NCBI GenBank assembly: GCA_964351775.1 | Contig: CAYGPQ010000004.1 | Location: forward strand, 1 to 64,000 | DNA from: Kordia sp964351775 | GTDB lineage: Bacteria > Bacteroidota > Bacteroidia > Flavobacteriales > Flavobacteriaceae | Length of the DNA stretch: 64,000 nucleotides | Direction of reading: 5' to 3' | Shown: positions 8,058 through 16,078 of the stretch, piece after piece | Numbering within the stretch: the first letter of the stretch is position 1 | Layout of the letters: each line of letters starts with the position of its first letter | Notes under the pieces: model-generated | What the model was told of the DNA's origin: nothing | Database searches by the model: none | The model's input: only the letters and a program-made list of their open reading frames with translations | Position numbers and translations under genes: made by a program

Positions 8058-8905
8058 TTAATCTCGTCGCAGATTCTGAAGTGCCAAAAAAGGAATGTCG
8101 ATGTATAAACTCAGCTTTTTAATGGTGGATTGTAATAAGATATCTTCCAAAAAAGAACGTCGCGTATTTACCATCACTAGCATATCAATGGCGTTTTCCT
8201 TGATGTAAGTATAGACTGCGTTGCTAATACTGGAGTTATTTTCGGTTTTAAAGTTGAGCGTATTTTTGCACAATTCATCTCTTAAAAAGTGCAGATTGTC
8301 TTCTTGTCGCATCGATAACTTTCCGCTTTGAGAAACGTACAACATATCTATGGTGGCTTTGTATTTAGAAGCCATTTCGCATACAAATTTTAATTCTCTA
8401 CGTTTGTAAGGAATCATATAATTAGTGGGAAATAAAATATGCCTTGGCTTTGTATATGTGTAATTTTCAGGAATTGCTAACACTGGCGATTGTACATATT
8501 TTGCACTTGTAATGTATTGCTTCCAAAAGTATATTTCCGATCGTTGGTTTGTCCGCGCGTTCCCATCACAATACAATCAATATTCTCTTGGTCTACAATA
8601 GTATCTGCTTCATCTATAAGCGTATTGTTGGCAGAAACGATTCTATATGTATGTCTTGGATTTGGAGAAATCTCATGTACTTTTTCTAATATTTTGTTTA
8701 ACTGCTGTTCCGATTTTGCACGAATAGCTGCCGTAACTTCGGGTAAATGTTCTCTTTTTAGCAAGGTATGATCTGCATACACTTCATCTTGATACGCGTG
8801 CATGATGAAAAACTCACTTTTATCATATTTGAATAATTCCAAGGCAAACTTTAATGCGTTCATGGCATTTGCTGAAAAATCGGTAGGAACTAATAGCTTT
8901 CTCAT
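8058..8905 (-). pseudogene. universal stress protein (4), broken by a single-base frameshift
   Basis: Two overlapping frames together make one full double-Usp protein. 8477-8905 encodes the N-terminal part (KLLVPTDFSANAMNA ... GTRGQTNDRKYTFGSNT), then runs into an early stop. 8058 to about 8576, in another frame, continues from 'AKYVQSPVLAIPENY' through the degenerate second domain to the normal C-terminus. Between 'NT' and 'PVLAIP' there are 26 nt where intact paralogues have 9 or 10 codons, so one base is missing near 8490-8515. Everything else looks well conserved, including its promoter, so the break is recent, programmed, or a sequencing error. As written the product would be one Usp domain. 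Confidence 0.8.
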
Positions 8906-8930
8906 TGCTGTATGGCTTTAATTAATACTT

Positions 8931-8973
8931 TAAAAATACTTTTAAGCACCGCAAAAAACTATGATATTTATCA
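8931..8973 (-). promoter_or_regulatory. FNR-type operator and -7 box of usp (4)
   Basis: Operator TGATATTTATCA at 8962-8973 (8 of 8) and minus-strand -7 box TATTTTTA at 8938-8931, spacing 29.5 bp. Predicted leader about 21 nt. The promoter is intact although its gene is frameshifted. Confidence 0.7.
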
Positions 8974-9013
8974 GCTAGAAAGAAGTAGTTTCTTTACATC
9001 AAACTCAAATTAA

Positions 9014-9316
9014 TTATAAATAAGGCTTTAAAGTACTTTTCCTTTTTTCAAGTTGTTTCTGCAAATCGCTAATGGTATTTTTAACGGCTAACTCGTAGTT
9101 TTTTTCATTAGAAGAAGCAAATATTCGCGGCCCATTCAAACTGAGTTCTATTTCGCAGATATCGCCTTTTCCTTTAGGATCTTTCTCTTTTTTAAAAAAC
9201 ACCTCTGCACGAATCAGTATCGGATATTTTTGAGCCAATTTGTTTAGTTTTTCAGTGGTGTATGTACTCATAGCTTCACTAGTTGCCATGCTTACGTATT
9301 GAATATGTATGTTCAT
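9014..9316 (-). CDS. hpf: ribosome hibernation promoting factor, short form (HPF/YfiA family)
   Basis: A 100-residue protein of the HPF/RaiA family, which binds the 30S A/P-site region and holds ribosomes inactive in starved or non-growing cells. The whole length is the S30AE-type domain: 'MNIHIQYVSMATSEAMSTYT', a beta strand with 'AEVFFKKEKD', 'CEIELSLNGPRIFASS' and the closing helix 'AVKNTISDLQKQLEKRK'. There is no C-terminal dimerisation domain, so it is the short type. It follows a usp gene by 12 bp on the same strand and probably shares its FNR-box promoter (10207-10249), tying ribosome hibernation to the stress regulon. Confidence 0.9.
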   Translation of the reverse strand: MNIHIQYVSMATSEAMSTYTTEKLNKLAQKYPILIRAEVFFKKEKDPKGKGDICEIELSLNGPRIFASSNEKNYELAVKNTISDLQKQLEKRKSTLKPYL

Positions 9317-9328
9317 TTGTATATAATT

Positions 9329-10186
9329 TTAATAATGTTTCACTTGATCGTGTAATACCAAAAATGGAATGGTTGTATGGTAGCTAATTTTTTCTACTTT
9401 AGAATGAAATAGTATTTGTTGAAAATAGTTTAGATTTTTAGCCACCATCACCATCATATCAATATCTCTGCTTTCTACAAAGCATTGTATGGCGTCTTCT
9501 ACTTTGGTATTGGTTAAAAAATGCGAACTATATTCGTGTTCTTCAAATACAGCTTCTAACAATTCTTTATGTTCTTGTTGTTCCGTATTTAAGGTTGTAT
9601 CTTTTTTAGTAATATGAAGGATTCTAAGGGCAGATTTTGTGCTTTTTAGAATCTCGAAAATAGGTTTCAAGGTTCTAATATCATACGTTAATGCAAAATC
9701 TGTTGGAAATGCAATCTCTTGTATGTCCGTGTATGTTGCCTTTTCAGGAACGACTAATGTGGCGCATTTTACTTTGGTAATAACGTCACCAGTATTGCTT
9801 CCCACAATATATTCCCGTAAACCGGATGCGCCTTTGGTCCCCATTACAATCATGTCTATATGTTTATCTTCGACATGTTTTCGGATCGATTTTATAAAAA
9901 AATTATAATCGGTAAGTGTGTAAAATTTATGAAGCTTATTTTTAGGAAACTCAGTCGAAATCCGAACTAACAACGTTCTTAATTCCTTTTTTGAAGGTTT
10001 GGCATACAAATTCTCTATGACCTCAGATGAAGGCAAATATGGCGTATCTCCTGATGCTATCGTACTTAATTTGGTAATGTTGAGTATATAGAAATTACAG
10101 GCAGTATTTTTTGAAAAATTCAAGATGTACTTAATAGCATTCCATGAATTTTCAGAGAAATCCGTGGGTAATAAAATATTCTTCAT
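9329..10186 (-). CDS. universal stress protein, tandem Usp domains (5)
   Basis: A 285-residue double-Usp protein: 'NILLPTDFSENSWNA', ATP motif GTKGASGLREYIVGS, then 'ATLVVPEKATY' in place of the usual CPVLAIP. A second degenerate domain starts 'IAFPTDFALTY' and ends 'IPFLVLHDQVKHY'. Soluble and probably cytoplasmic. It is the first gene of a two-gene unit with the hibernation factor 12 bp downstream. Its promoter carries a full TAGATTTG -7 box and an operator with one mismatch. It is the cluster member closest to the regulator genes. Confidence 0.92.
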   Translation of the reverse strand: MKNILLPTDFSENSWNAIKYILNFSKNTACNFYILNITKLSTIASGDTPYLPSSEVIENLYAKPSKKELRTLLVRISTEFPKNKLHKFYTLTDYNFFIKSIRKHVEDKHIDMIVMGTKGASGLREYIVGSNTGDVITKVKCATLVVPEKATYTDIQEIAFPTDFALTYDIRTLKPIFEILKSTKSALRILHITKKDTTLNTEQQEHKELLEAVFEEHEYSSHFLTNTKVEDAIQCFVESRDIDMMVMVAKNLNYFQQILFHSKVEKISYHTTIPFLVLHDQVKHY

Positions 10187-10206
10187 TTACAGTTTACTTA
10201 GAGTAA

Positions 10207-10249
10207 CAAATCTAAAATGAAGTGCTCTTGTAAAATATGATATTGGTCA
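10207..10249 (-). promoter_or_regulatory. FNR-type operator and -7 box of usp (5)-hpf
   Basis: Operator TGATATTGGTCA at 10238-10249 (7 of 8). -7 box TAGATTTG at 10214-10207 (6 of 6). Spacing 29.5 bp, predicted leader about 16 nt. Confidence 0.7.
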
Positions 10250-10271
10250 TATTTCCATTAAATTGAAAAAT

Positions 10272-11321
10272 TTAAAGGATTTCTTGTAGCTTTTGAAGAT
10301 CTAAAATTTTAATATTTCTACCTTCTATTTCTATCAAACCTTGTTTTTTAAAACTTGACATGGTTCTAATTAAGGTTTCCGTAGCAATACCAGCAACACT
10401 GGCTAAATCGTTCCGCGAAATTTTAATTGGTTCATCAGGTCTGCGGTTCAATTTTTCTGCAAATTTTAGAATGGTAGCAGCCGTTTTTTTATGGACAGAA
10501 CTATACGCCATTTGCAATAACTGATCTTTTACATTGGTGAGATCGTCTGTTAATAACTCAATAAGCGCTAAGGTAACTTTATGATTTTGATCTAAAACTG
10601 CTATTAATTCGCTTTTGGAAATTCCGACGATTTCAGCATCTTTTATAGTAGTTGCCGTTTCTTGGTAAGGTACATTTTGCGTGAATGAAGTATAGCCAAA
10701 TAAGTCATCTTCTTTGTACAATGCCGTGGTTAACTCTTTCCCTTGTTCATCAAATTTGTGGCATTTGACAACACCTTTGGTAATTAAATATATAAAATTA
10801 GAATTTTGACCTTCTTTATAAATGATCTCATCTTTTGGAAAGTTAAAAAGGGTACCATTGTCATCAAAAAAGTTCTTTAAATCATGCAATGTTCGCAACT
10901 CATTTTCGTCCGTTGCAATGGGTTGATACTTTTCGCGTTCTTCATGCAAAATAGCGGCTTTCGCAATGCGACTTTCAATAGCACTAATGAGTTCTTCTTC
11001 ACTAAAAGGTTTGGTAATATAATCGTCAGCGCCTAAATCCATTCCTCTCCGAACATCTCGACGCTCTGTTTTCGCCGATAAAAATATAAAAGGAATGTAC
11101 TTTGTAGCATCATTTTTAGCTAAGGTTTCAAGCACGCCATAACCATCTAATTCGGGCATCATAATATCACAAATGATAATATGTGGCAACGTGTGTAGGA
11201 TTGTTTCAACGCCAATTTTACCATTGGGAGCGGTTGTCACTTCATATCCAGAAAGTGCTAACAATTCTTCAATATTTTCTCTTAAAACGGTATCGTCTTC
11301 AATGACTACTACTTTTTTCAT
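10272..11321 (-). CDS. response regulator: receiver domain fused to a Crp/Fnr-type DNA-binding module
   Basis: A 349-residue transcription factor with an uncommon architecture. Residues 1-122 are a receiver domain with acidic pocket ED(D) at 8-10, phosphoacceptor Asp52 in 'IIICDIMMPELDG', and 'KPFSEEE'. About 150-260 is a cyclic-nucleotide-binding fold ('EIIYKEGQNSNFIYLITKG'). About 270-345 is a Crp-type winged helix with recognition segment ATETLIRTM. The Glu and Arg there match those FNR (VETISR) and CRP use to read TGA half-sites. FNR's iron-sulfur cysteines are absent, so sensing should come through phosphorylation by the kinase whose gene overlaps it by 4 bp. I infer it binds the TGAT-N4-ATCA sites. 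Confidence 0.88.
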   Translation of the reverse strand: MKKVVVIEDDTVLRENIEELLALSGYEVTTAPNGKIGVETILHTLPHIIICDIMMPELDGYGVLETLAKNDATKYIPFIFLSAKTERRDVRRGMDLGADDYITKPFSEEELISAIESRIAKAAILHEEREKYQPIATDENELRTLHDLKNFFDDNGTLFNFPKDEIIYKEGQNSNFIYLITKGVVKCHKFDEQGKELTTALYKEDDLFGYTSFTQNVPYQETATTIKDAEIVGISKSELIAVLDQNHKVTLALIELLTDDLTNVKDQLLQMAYSSVHKKTAATILKFAEKLNRRPDEPIKISRNDLASVAGIATETLIRTMSSFKKQGLIEIEGRNIKILDLQKLQEIL

Positions 11322-12562
11322 ACGGTAGTTTTATTAGGTATGGTGATTGTAAACGTGGTGCCTTCGTTTTCTATACTTTTAAAAGATATGCTTCCTTTGA
11401 GATTTTCTAAATGATTTTTTACAATATTCAATCCAATCCCAGTTCCTTGTGTTAACAGTGCATTTTCCGCTCTAAAATAACGATTAAATATATTTTTTTG
11501 TTCTCTTTCAGGAATTCCAATGCCGTGATCTTTAATTTTAAACGTTGTTAGCGTATCATTTTGTGTGATTGTAATATCAATAATTGTATTTTCAGGTGAA
11601 TATTTAATCGCATTATGAACGACATTAGACAAGGCTAATTCCATAATTTTTTCATCTTGATGCAATGAAAAATCATCAATATTATCGGGATATTTAATCT
11701 GTTGTCCATCTTTCAATAACATATTTGCATTATACACCACTTCATTCATCACTTTGCTCAATTTAAAAGTCGAGGCGTTGTACTTAATTTTACCACTTTC
11801 TAATTTTTCAACCGATAAAAAATCGTTCAAAATATTATTGAGGTAATGGACTTTATCGGTAATGGTTTGGATGTGTTTGTCGCGCTTTTCTTGTTGTTCG
11901 GTAAGTTTATATTTTCCCAATAACATGGTAGCGGTTAAAATACCACTTAAAGGCGTTTTAAATTCATGGGAAACTAAGGATAAGAATTTGGTTTTCAGTT
12001 CGTTCAATTCACGTTCTTTCTTTAAGGCCTCTTGGGCTTCTTCCTCGGCTTGAACACGTTTTTTATTTTCATCATCAAGCTCCTGATTTGCCTTTTTTAA
12101 TTGGTCAAAAGCTACTTTTAACTCTTTGGTACGTGCTTCCACTTTCTCTTCTAAAGACACATTGAGTTCATAGATTTTTTTCTCTTGCTCTTTTCTTGCA
12201 GAGATATCGATCACCAATGCCATCACATACTTTTTTCCATATACGGTAAAAGGATTCAAACCAGCTTCCACTGGAAACGTGCTACCATCTTTTCGAGCAC
12301 CAAAAATATCACGTCCTTGTCCCATTTGACGACGTTCTTGCTGCTTCATAAAACCTGAAAAGTGTGCGCTGTGACCCGCGTGATAGTTTTTAGGAATTAA
12401 CACATCAAGCGGTTTTTGTATAAGAGCTCCTTTTGCATAGCCAAACATTTTTTCGGCAGCATCATTTGCTTCTACAATATGTTGATGTTCATCAACAACA
12501 ATAACACCTTCAGAAACAGCTCCTAAAAGAATATTAAAAATATCTTGGTCTTGACGAAACAT
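11318..12562 (-). CDS. PAS-domain sensor histidine kinase, cytoplasmic
   Basis: A 414-residue kinase with no membrane segment. Residues about 8-130 are a PAS domain of the FixL-like type: 'IVEANDAAEKMFGY', 'LDVLIPKNYHAGH', 'GRDIFGARKDGSTFPVE'. A long coiled coil (about 135-195) follows, then the HisKA box 'LVSHEFKTPLSG' (phosphoacceptor His) and an HATPase_c domain with 'NVVHNAIKYS', 'KDHGIGIPE' and 'GTGIGLNIVKNHL'. His64 and the Arg in GRDIF align by eye with the haem ligand His and an oxygen-sensing Arg of FixL. Many non-haem PAS kinases share this pattern, so oxygen sensing is only a possibility. ATGA overlap with the regulator gene indicates a cognate pair. Confidence 0.88.
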   Translation of the reverse strand: MFRQDQDIFNILLGAVSEGVIVVDEHQHIVEANDAAEKMFGYAKGALIQKPLDVLIPKNYHAGHSAHFSGFMKQQERRQMGQGRDIFGARKDGSTFPVEAGLNPFTVYGKKYVMALVIDISARKEQEKKIYELNVSLEEKVEARTKELKVAFDQLKKANQELDDENKKRVQAEEEAQEALKKERELNELKTKFLSLVSHEFKTPLSGILTATMLLGKYKLTEQQEKRDKHIQTITDKVHYLNNILNDFLSVEKLESGKIKYNASTFKLSKVMNEVVYNANMLLKDGQQIKYPDNIDDFSLHQDEKIMELALSNVVHNAIKYSPENTIIDITITQNDTLTTFKIKDHGIGIPEREQKNIFNRYFRAENALLTQGTGIGLNIVKNHLENLKGSISFKSIENEGTTFTITIPNKTTV

Positions 12563-12602
12563 AGTAGGTTATGGTGGTTTAGTATACGATGCTATAAAAC
12601 TA

Positions 12603-12675
12603 CAAAAAAAAACACGTATAAGTTTGTATTCATGATTTATATCATAGCTAAGAAATAGTAAACATTTTAGTTTTG
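12603..12675. promoter_or_regulatory. FNR-type operator between the kinase gene and the ATPase operon
   Basis: Operator TGATTTATATCA at 12633-12644 (8 of 8). Plus-strand -7 box TAGTTTTG at 12668-12675 (6 of 6) at the standard 29.5 bp, driving 12692 with a leader of about 12 nt. Toward the kinase a T-rich TTTTTTTG at 12610-12603 lies one base closer. That would make the regulator pair autoregulated, but it is less certain. Confidence 0.7.
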
Positions 12676-12691
12676 TGGCAAACCTATACAG

Positions 12692-13096
12692 ATGGATTCT
12701 AAAGAACATATTGCAATTGTATTTTATCAACATCTTGGGAAACTGTTTTACGCGATAGCATCCATCGATAAAAAAATACAAAAAGTAGAAGTGGAGACAC
12801 TCAAAAAAGAGGTTTCTGTATTCAACACAAACACAAATAGCAGTATATTTAGTGCTAATATTGATCCCATACATCATATTACGGCAACGTTTGATATTCT
12901 TTATTTTGAAGCCGCGGATGCGCAAACTTGCTATGATGATTTTGTAGTTTTTAAAAGGAAGTATGAAACCTTATTTACAGCTTCTTTAAAAAAGGAAATT
13001 CTTGAAATTTCGGGAAAAATTGCTGCAAGTTTCGCTAATCTTAATAAATCTGAATTGATGCTGTTGGCAAAACTCAGTATCGAATTTAAAAAATAA
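12692..13096 (+). CDS. conserved small protein of unknown function, upstream of the metal ATPase
   Basis: A 134-residue soluble protein, mostly helical. 'GKLFYAIASIDKKIQKVEVETLKKEV' recalls the metal-binding helical TerB or tellurite-resistance fold ('A.aDG.i...E...L'), but this is a weak resemblance and I would not assign it. It is the first gene after the FNR-box promoter at 12633-12675 and is separated by only 19 bp from the P1B-4 ATPase gene, so it is probably cotranscribed and may assist metal export or sensing. The antisense frame over its 5' half has no family features. Confidence 0.6.
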   Translation: MDSKEHIAIVFYQHLGKLFYAIASIDKKIQKVEVETLKKEVSVFNTNTNSSIFSANIDPIHHITATFDILYFEAADAQTCYDDFVVFKRKYETLFTASLKKEILEISGKIAASFANLNKSELMLLAKLSIEFKK

Positions 13097-13115
13097 CTTC
13101 ATAACGTATCTTTTC

Positions 13116-15074
13116 ATGATAGATCCAAAAAAAGAAGACACTACACCATATTTAATTTTTGGCAAAAAAACAGAATTGTATTTTGCGATTGCATGTGGTG
13201 TTTTTTTAGGCATCGGTTTTTTAATTGAAAAATTTTCAGGGACATCAAGCGCTATTGTAGTGTATTGTATCTCCTATTTTTTTGGCGGATATTTTGTAAG
13301 TATTGACGCTTTTAAAAAAATAAGTAAAGGTGGTTTTGATATTGATTTTTTAATGATTTTAGCTGCCATTGGAGCCGCATATATAGGAAGTTGGGCAGAA
13401 GGCGCATTGCTATTATTTCTATTTAGTTTGGGACATGCTTTGGAACATTATGCCATGCACAAAGCAGAAAAATCTATTGAAGCATTGGGCGAATTATCAC
13501 CCAAAACAGCACTCATTAAAAAAAATGGAAAACTCGAAGAAATCGCGATCAAAGACCTACAAATCCATGATATTATTATTGTAAAACCAAATACAAAAAT
13601 TGCCGCAGATGGCGTGATTATCAATGGAAATAGTAGCATCAATCAAGCACCAATCACAGGAGAAAGTATGCCTGTAGATAAAACATACATTCCAAGTACC
13701 GCTGATTTGCCTGAATTTAATGAAATCGATAAAAAACACATCGTATTTGCCGGAACTATCAACGGAGATAGTAGCATTGACGTCTTAGTATTGAAACTCT
13801 GTAAAGATTCTACCGTTGCTCGATTGGTTAAAATGGTAAGTGAAGTGGAAACGCAAAAATCACCCACACAGCGATTGACTAAGAAGTTTGAAAAATGGTA
13901 TGTTCCCATCGTTTTAATTGTGGTTTTTTTATTGTGCTTTGCATACATACTCATTGACGAAACGTTTGATGAAAGTCTTTACCGCGCCATTACGGTATTG
14001 GTGGCTGCGAGTCCTTGCGCGTTAGCCATTTCAACGCCAAGTGCGGTATTGAGTGGAATTGCAAGAGCAGCGCAAAAAGGCGTACTCATCAAAGGCGGAC
14101 GCGCGTTGGAAGATTTGGGAACGATTACCACGATTGCATTTGACAAAACTGGAACACTTACGGAAGGGAGACCAACACTTACGAATATCATTCCTGCGCA
14201 AAATTTTAACGAACAAACATTTGTACAACTCGTCTTAGAAGTCGAAAGTTTAAGCAATCATCCACTTGCGAAAGCCATTGCAAAAGCTATAAAAGCGGAG
14301 TATAAAATTGAATCTTTCCAAAAGGCTTCCGATGTGAAAGCCATTCAAGGAAAAGGAATCATGGCGACGTACCAGAATGAAAAAGTGTGTATTGGAAATT
14401 TAAAATTAATGGAAGATGAAGGCATTCAAGTGGATGAATTTATCTTGTGTAAAATGGACGATCTTTTAAAAAACGGGCACACCGTAATGTTGGTCGCGTA
14501 TAAAAATACAATAGCTGGACTTATAAGCGTGATGGATGTACCGCGAAAAACCGCAAAAAACACACTGCAAAAACTCAAAGAAATAGGTGTAAAGCGAATG
14601 ATTATGCTCACTGGCGATCATCAAAATGTGGGCGATGCTATTGCAAGCCAAATTGGACTCTCTGAAGCGAAAGGAAATTTATTGCCAGAAGATAAAGTAG
14701 CCGCCATACAAACCTTATTACTTCACGACAAAAAAATTGCCATGGTAGGCGATGGCGTAAACGATGCACCAGCAATGGCATTAAGCACGGTAAGTATTGC
14801 CATGGGCGCCGCAGGAAGCGATGTGGCATTAGAAACTGCCGATGTAGCGCTGCTATCTGACAAAATTGAAAATTTACCTTTTGTCATCGGGTTGAGTCGC
14901 GCATCCAAACGCATCATAAAACAGAATATTTGGATCAGTTTGGGAATGGTGTTCGTATTAGTTCCGATTACTATTTTGGGACTCACCAATATTGGCTTTG
15001 CGGTGGCACTTCATGAAGGATCAACCATTGTCGTGGTGCTGAACGCATTGCGATTACTTCGGTATAGAATCTAA
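13116..15074 (+). CDS. P1B-4-type heavy-metal transporting ATPase (Co/Fe exporter class)
   Basis: A 652-residue P-type ATPase of the inner membrane that exports a transition metal. In order: transmembrane helices, 'APITGESMPVDK' (actuator TGE), the intramembrane ASPCALAIS, phosphorylation site DKTGTLTEG, 'SNHPLA' (HP motif), 'GDGVNDAPA', and a last helix pair with LHEGSTIVV. The SPC plus HEGS/GT pair is the signature of the P1B-4 class (CoaT, CtpD, PfeT), linked to Co or Fe(II) export. Cu and Zn pumps have CPC. No N-terminal metal-binding domain is present, as usual for the class. Second gene of the FNR-box operon. Confidence 0.9.
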   Translation: MIDPKKEDTTPYLIFGKKTELYFAIACGVFLGIGFLIEKFSGTSSAIVVYCISYFFGGYFVSIDAFKKISKGGFDIDFLMILAAIGAAYIGSWAEGALLLFLFSLGHALEHYAMHKAEKSIEALGELSPKTALIKKNGKLEEIAIKDLQIHDIIIVKPNTKIAADGVIINGNSSINQAPITGESMPVDKTYIPSTADLPEFNEIDKKHIVFAGTINGDSSIDVLVLKLCKDSTVARLVKMVSEVETQKSPTQRLTKKFEKWYVPIVLIVVFLLCFAYILIDETFDESLYRAITVLVAASPCALAISTPSAVLSGIARAAQKGVLIKGGRALEDLGTITTIAFDKTGTLTEGRPTLTNIIPAQNFNEQTFVQLVLEVESLSNHPLAKAIAKAIKAEYKIESFQKASDVKAIQGKGIMATYQNEKVCIGNLKLMEDEGIQVDEFILCKMDDLLKNGHTVMLVAYKNTIAGLISVMDVPRKTAKNTLQKLKEIGVKRMIMLTGDHQNVGDAIASQIGLSEAKGNLLPEDKVAAIQTLLLHDKKIAMVGDGVNDAPAMALSTVSIAMGAAGSDVALETADVALLSDKIENLPFVIGLSRASKRIIKQNIWISLGMVFVLVPITILGLTNIGFAVALHEGSTIVVVLNALRLLRYRI

Positions 15075-15085
15075 TTAAACGAAAC

Positions 15086-15128
15086 TGACTAAAATCATAT
15101 TTTTACCGTTTGGTTATTCCTAATTTTA
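15086..15128 (+). promoter_or_regulatory. FNR-type operator and -7 box of the PNPOx-like operon
   Basis: Operator TGACTAAAATCA at 15086-15097 (7 of 8). -7 box TAATTTTA at 15121-15128. Spacing 29.5 bp, predicted leader about 18 nt. Confidence 0.65.
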
Positions 15129-15150
15129 GGCTAACAAACAAACTAAAATT

Positions 15151-15606
15151 ATGATTAAGACCTTACATCAATCAGAGTGTTACACATTGTTAGAAAACAA
15201 CTATATCGGTCATTTGGCATACATATATAGAAACCGACCATTTATTGCAGCAATCACGTATTATTTTGACAAAGAGCGCAATGTAATCATTGGGTATTCT
15301 GCCGAAGGTCATAAAATCACAGCCATGCGTAAACTAAATGAAGTCGCTTTGGAAGTTTCTGAAATCGATTCGGTAAATCACTGGAACACAATTCTCGTTC
15401 ATGGTACCTATGAAGAACTCGATGGAAGCAATGCCAAAGCGTATTTACATGATTTTTCATTAGGTGTAAAAGATTTAATCATCCGGAAAGAGCAGCGAAA
15501 ATTAGACTTTATCAATCAATTTTCAAGTAAAATATACGGAGACGATTTACCAATTGTGTTTTTAATCAAAATTGAAGAAGTTACAGGAAGAATGCGAAGG
15601 AATTAA
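15151..15606 (+). CDS. pyridoxamine 5'-phosphate oxidase-fold flavin-binding protein
   Basis: A 151-residue protein of the PNPOx-like split-barrel family that binds FMN or F420-type flavins. It begins 'CYTLLENNYIGHLAYIYRNRPFIAAITYYF', the typical first two strands, and continues with 'YSAEGHKITAMRKLNEVALEV', the segment that packs on the flavin phosphate. The substrate is unknown; related small proteins are induced in hypoxic or stationary cells. It is the first gene of an operon with the DinB-like and membrane proteins and carries its own FNR-box promoter, which supports a role in the redox-stress regulon. Confidence 0.85.
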   Translation: MIKTLHQSECYTLLENNYIGHLAYIYRNRPFIAAITYYFDKERNVIIGYSAEGHKITAMRKLNEVALEVSEIDSVNHWNTILVHGTYEELDGSNAKAYLHDFSLGVKDLIIRKEQRKLDFINQFSSKIYGDDLPIVFLIKIEEVTGRMRRN

Positions 15607-15615
15607 AATCAGCGT

Positions 15616-16074
15616 ATGAAAACAAAAACACAAGTCTTTATTGAGCTTTGGGAAGAGGCTAGGACACGATTTTCAAATCAATTAATAAATCTCACAGAAG
15701 ATGATGTCACAAAAAAATTAGCACCTTCACCCAATAGTATCGGATTCTTAATGCGTCATATTGGCGATGTGGAATTACTTTTTTCTAAAAATGTTTTTGG
15801 AGCGAAAGAAACGAAAGTTATTGCCAAAACAGTGATCGCTCAACACGATACTGGAGAATGGACTAATCTTACGGAATTACGAACGTATGTACAGCATTCT
15901 TTTGACGTTTTAAAATCGATCGTTGAAAAACAAACAGACACAGATTGGGAAACCATCATTGAAACTAAAGAATTTGGCGTAAAAACAAAGGCACAAGCTT
16001 TCGGGAGAATCGTTTCACATACAACCTATCATGCAGGACAAATAGCGATGATAAAGAAATATGGTAAAACTTAA
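15616..16074 (+). CDS. DinB/YfiT-fold protein (DUF1572-like)
   Basis: A 152-residue four-helix protein of the DinB/YfiT superfamily, metal-dependent enzymes often of unknown substrate (some act as thiol transferases). The metal-binding histidines are in the expected places: 'GFLMRHIGDVELLF' at about residue 48 and the C-terminal pair in 'IVSHTTYHAGQIAM'. Soluble. It lies 9 bp after the PNPOx-like gene and ends inside the region where the next gene starts, so the three genes form one operon. Possible role: low-molecular-weight thiol or xenobiotic handling during stress (inference). Confidence 0.75.
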   Translation: MKTKTQVFIELWEEARTRFSNQLINLTEDDVTKKLAPSPNSIGFLMRHIGDVELLFSKNVFGAKETKVIAKTVIAQHDTGEWTNLTELRTYVQHSFDVLKSIVEKQTDTDWETIIETKEFGVKTKAQAFGRIVSHTTYHAGQIAMIKKYGKT

Positions 16075-16078
16075 CGTG

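Noticed and set aside
12263..12562. Direct claim that the PAS kinase binds haem
   Set aside because: The aligned His and Arg are also common in PAS domains without haem; kept only as a hypothesis.
12569..12925. Minus-strand 118-codon frame opposite the gene at 12692
   Set aside because: It overlaps the FNR-box promoter and the well-formed plus-strand gene, is Cys/Phe/Tyr-rich as shadow frames are, and shows no family feature.
13448..14989. Several minus-strand frames opposite the metal ATPase gene
   Set aside because: All are antisense shadows of a gene with complete P-type ATPase motifs.
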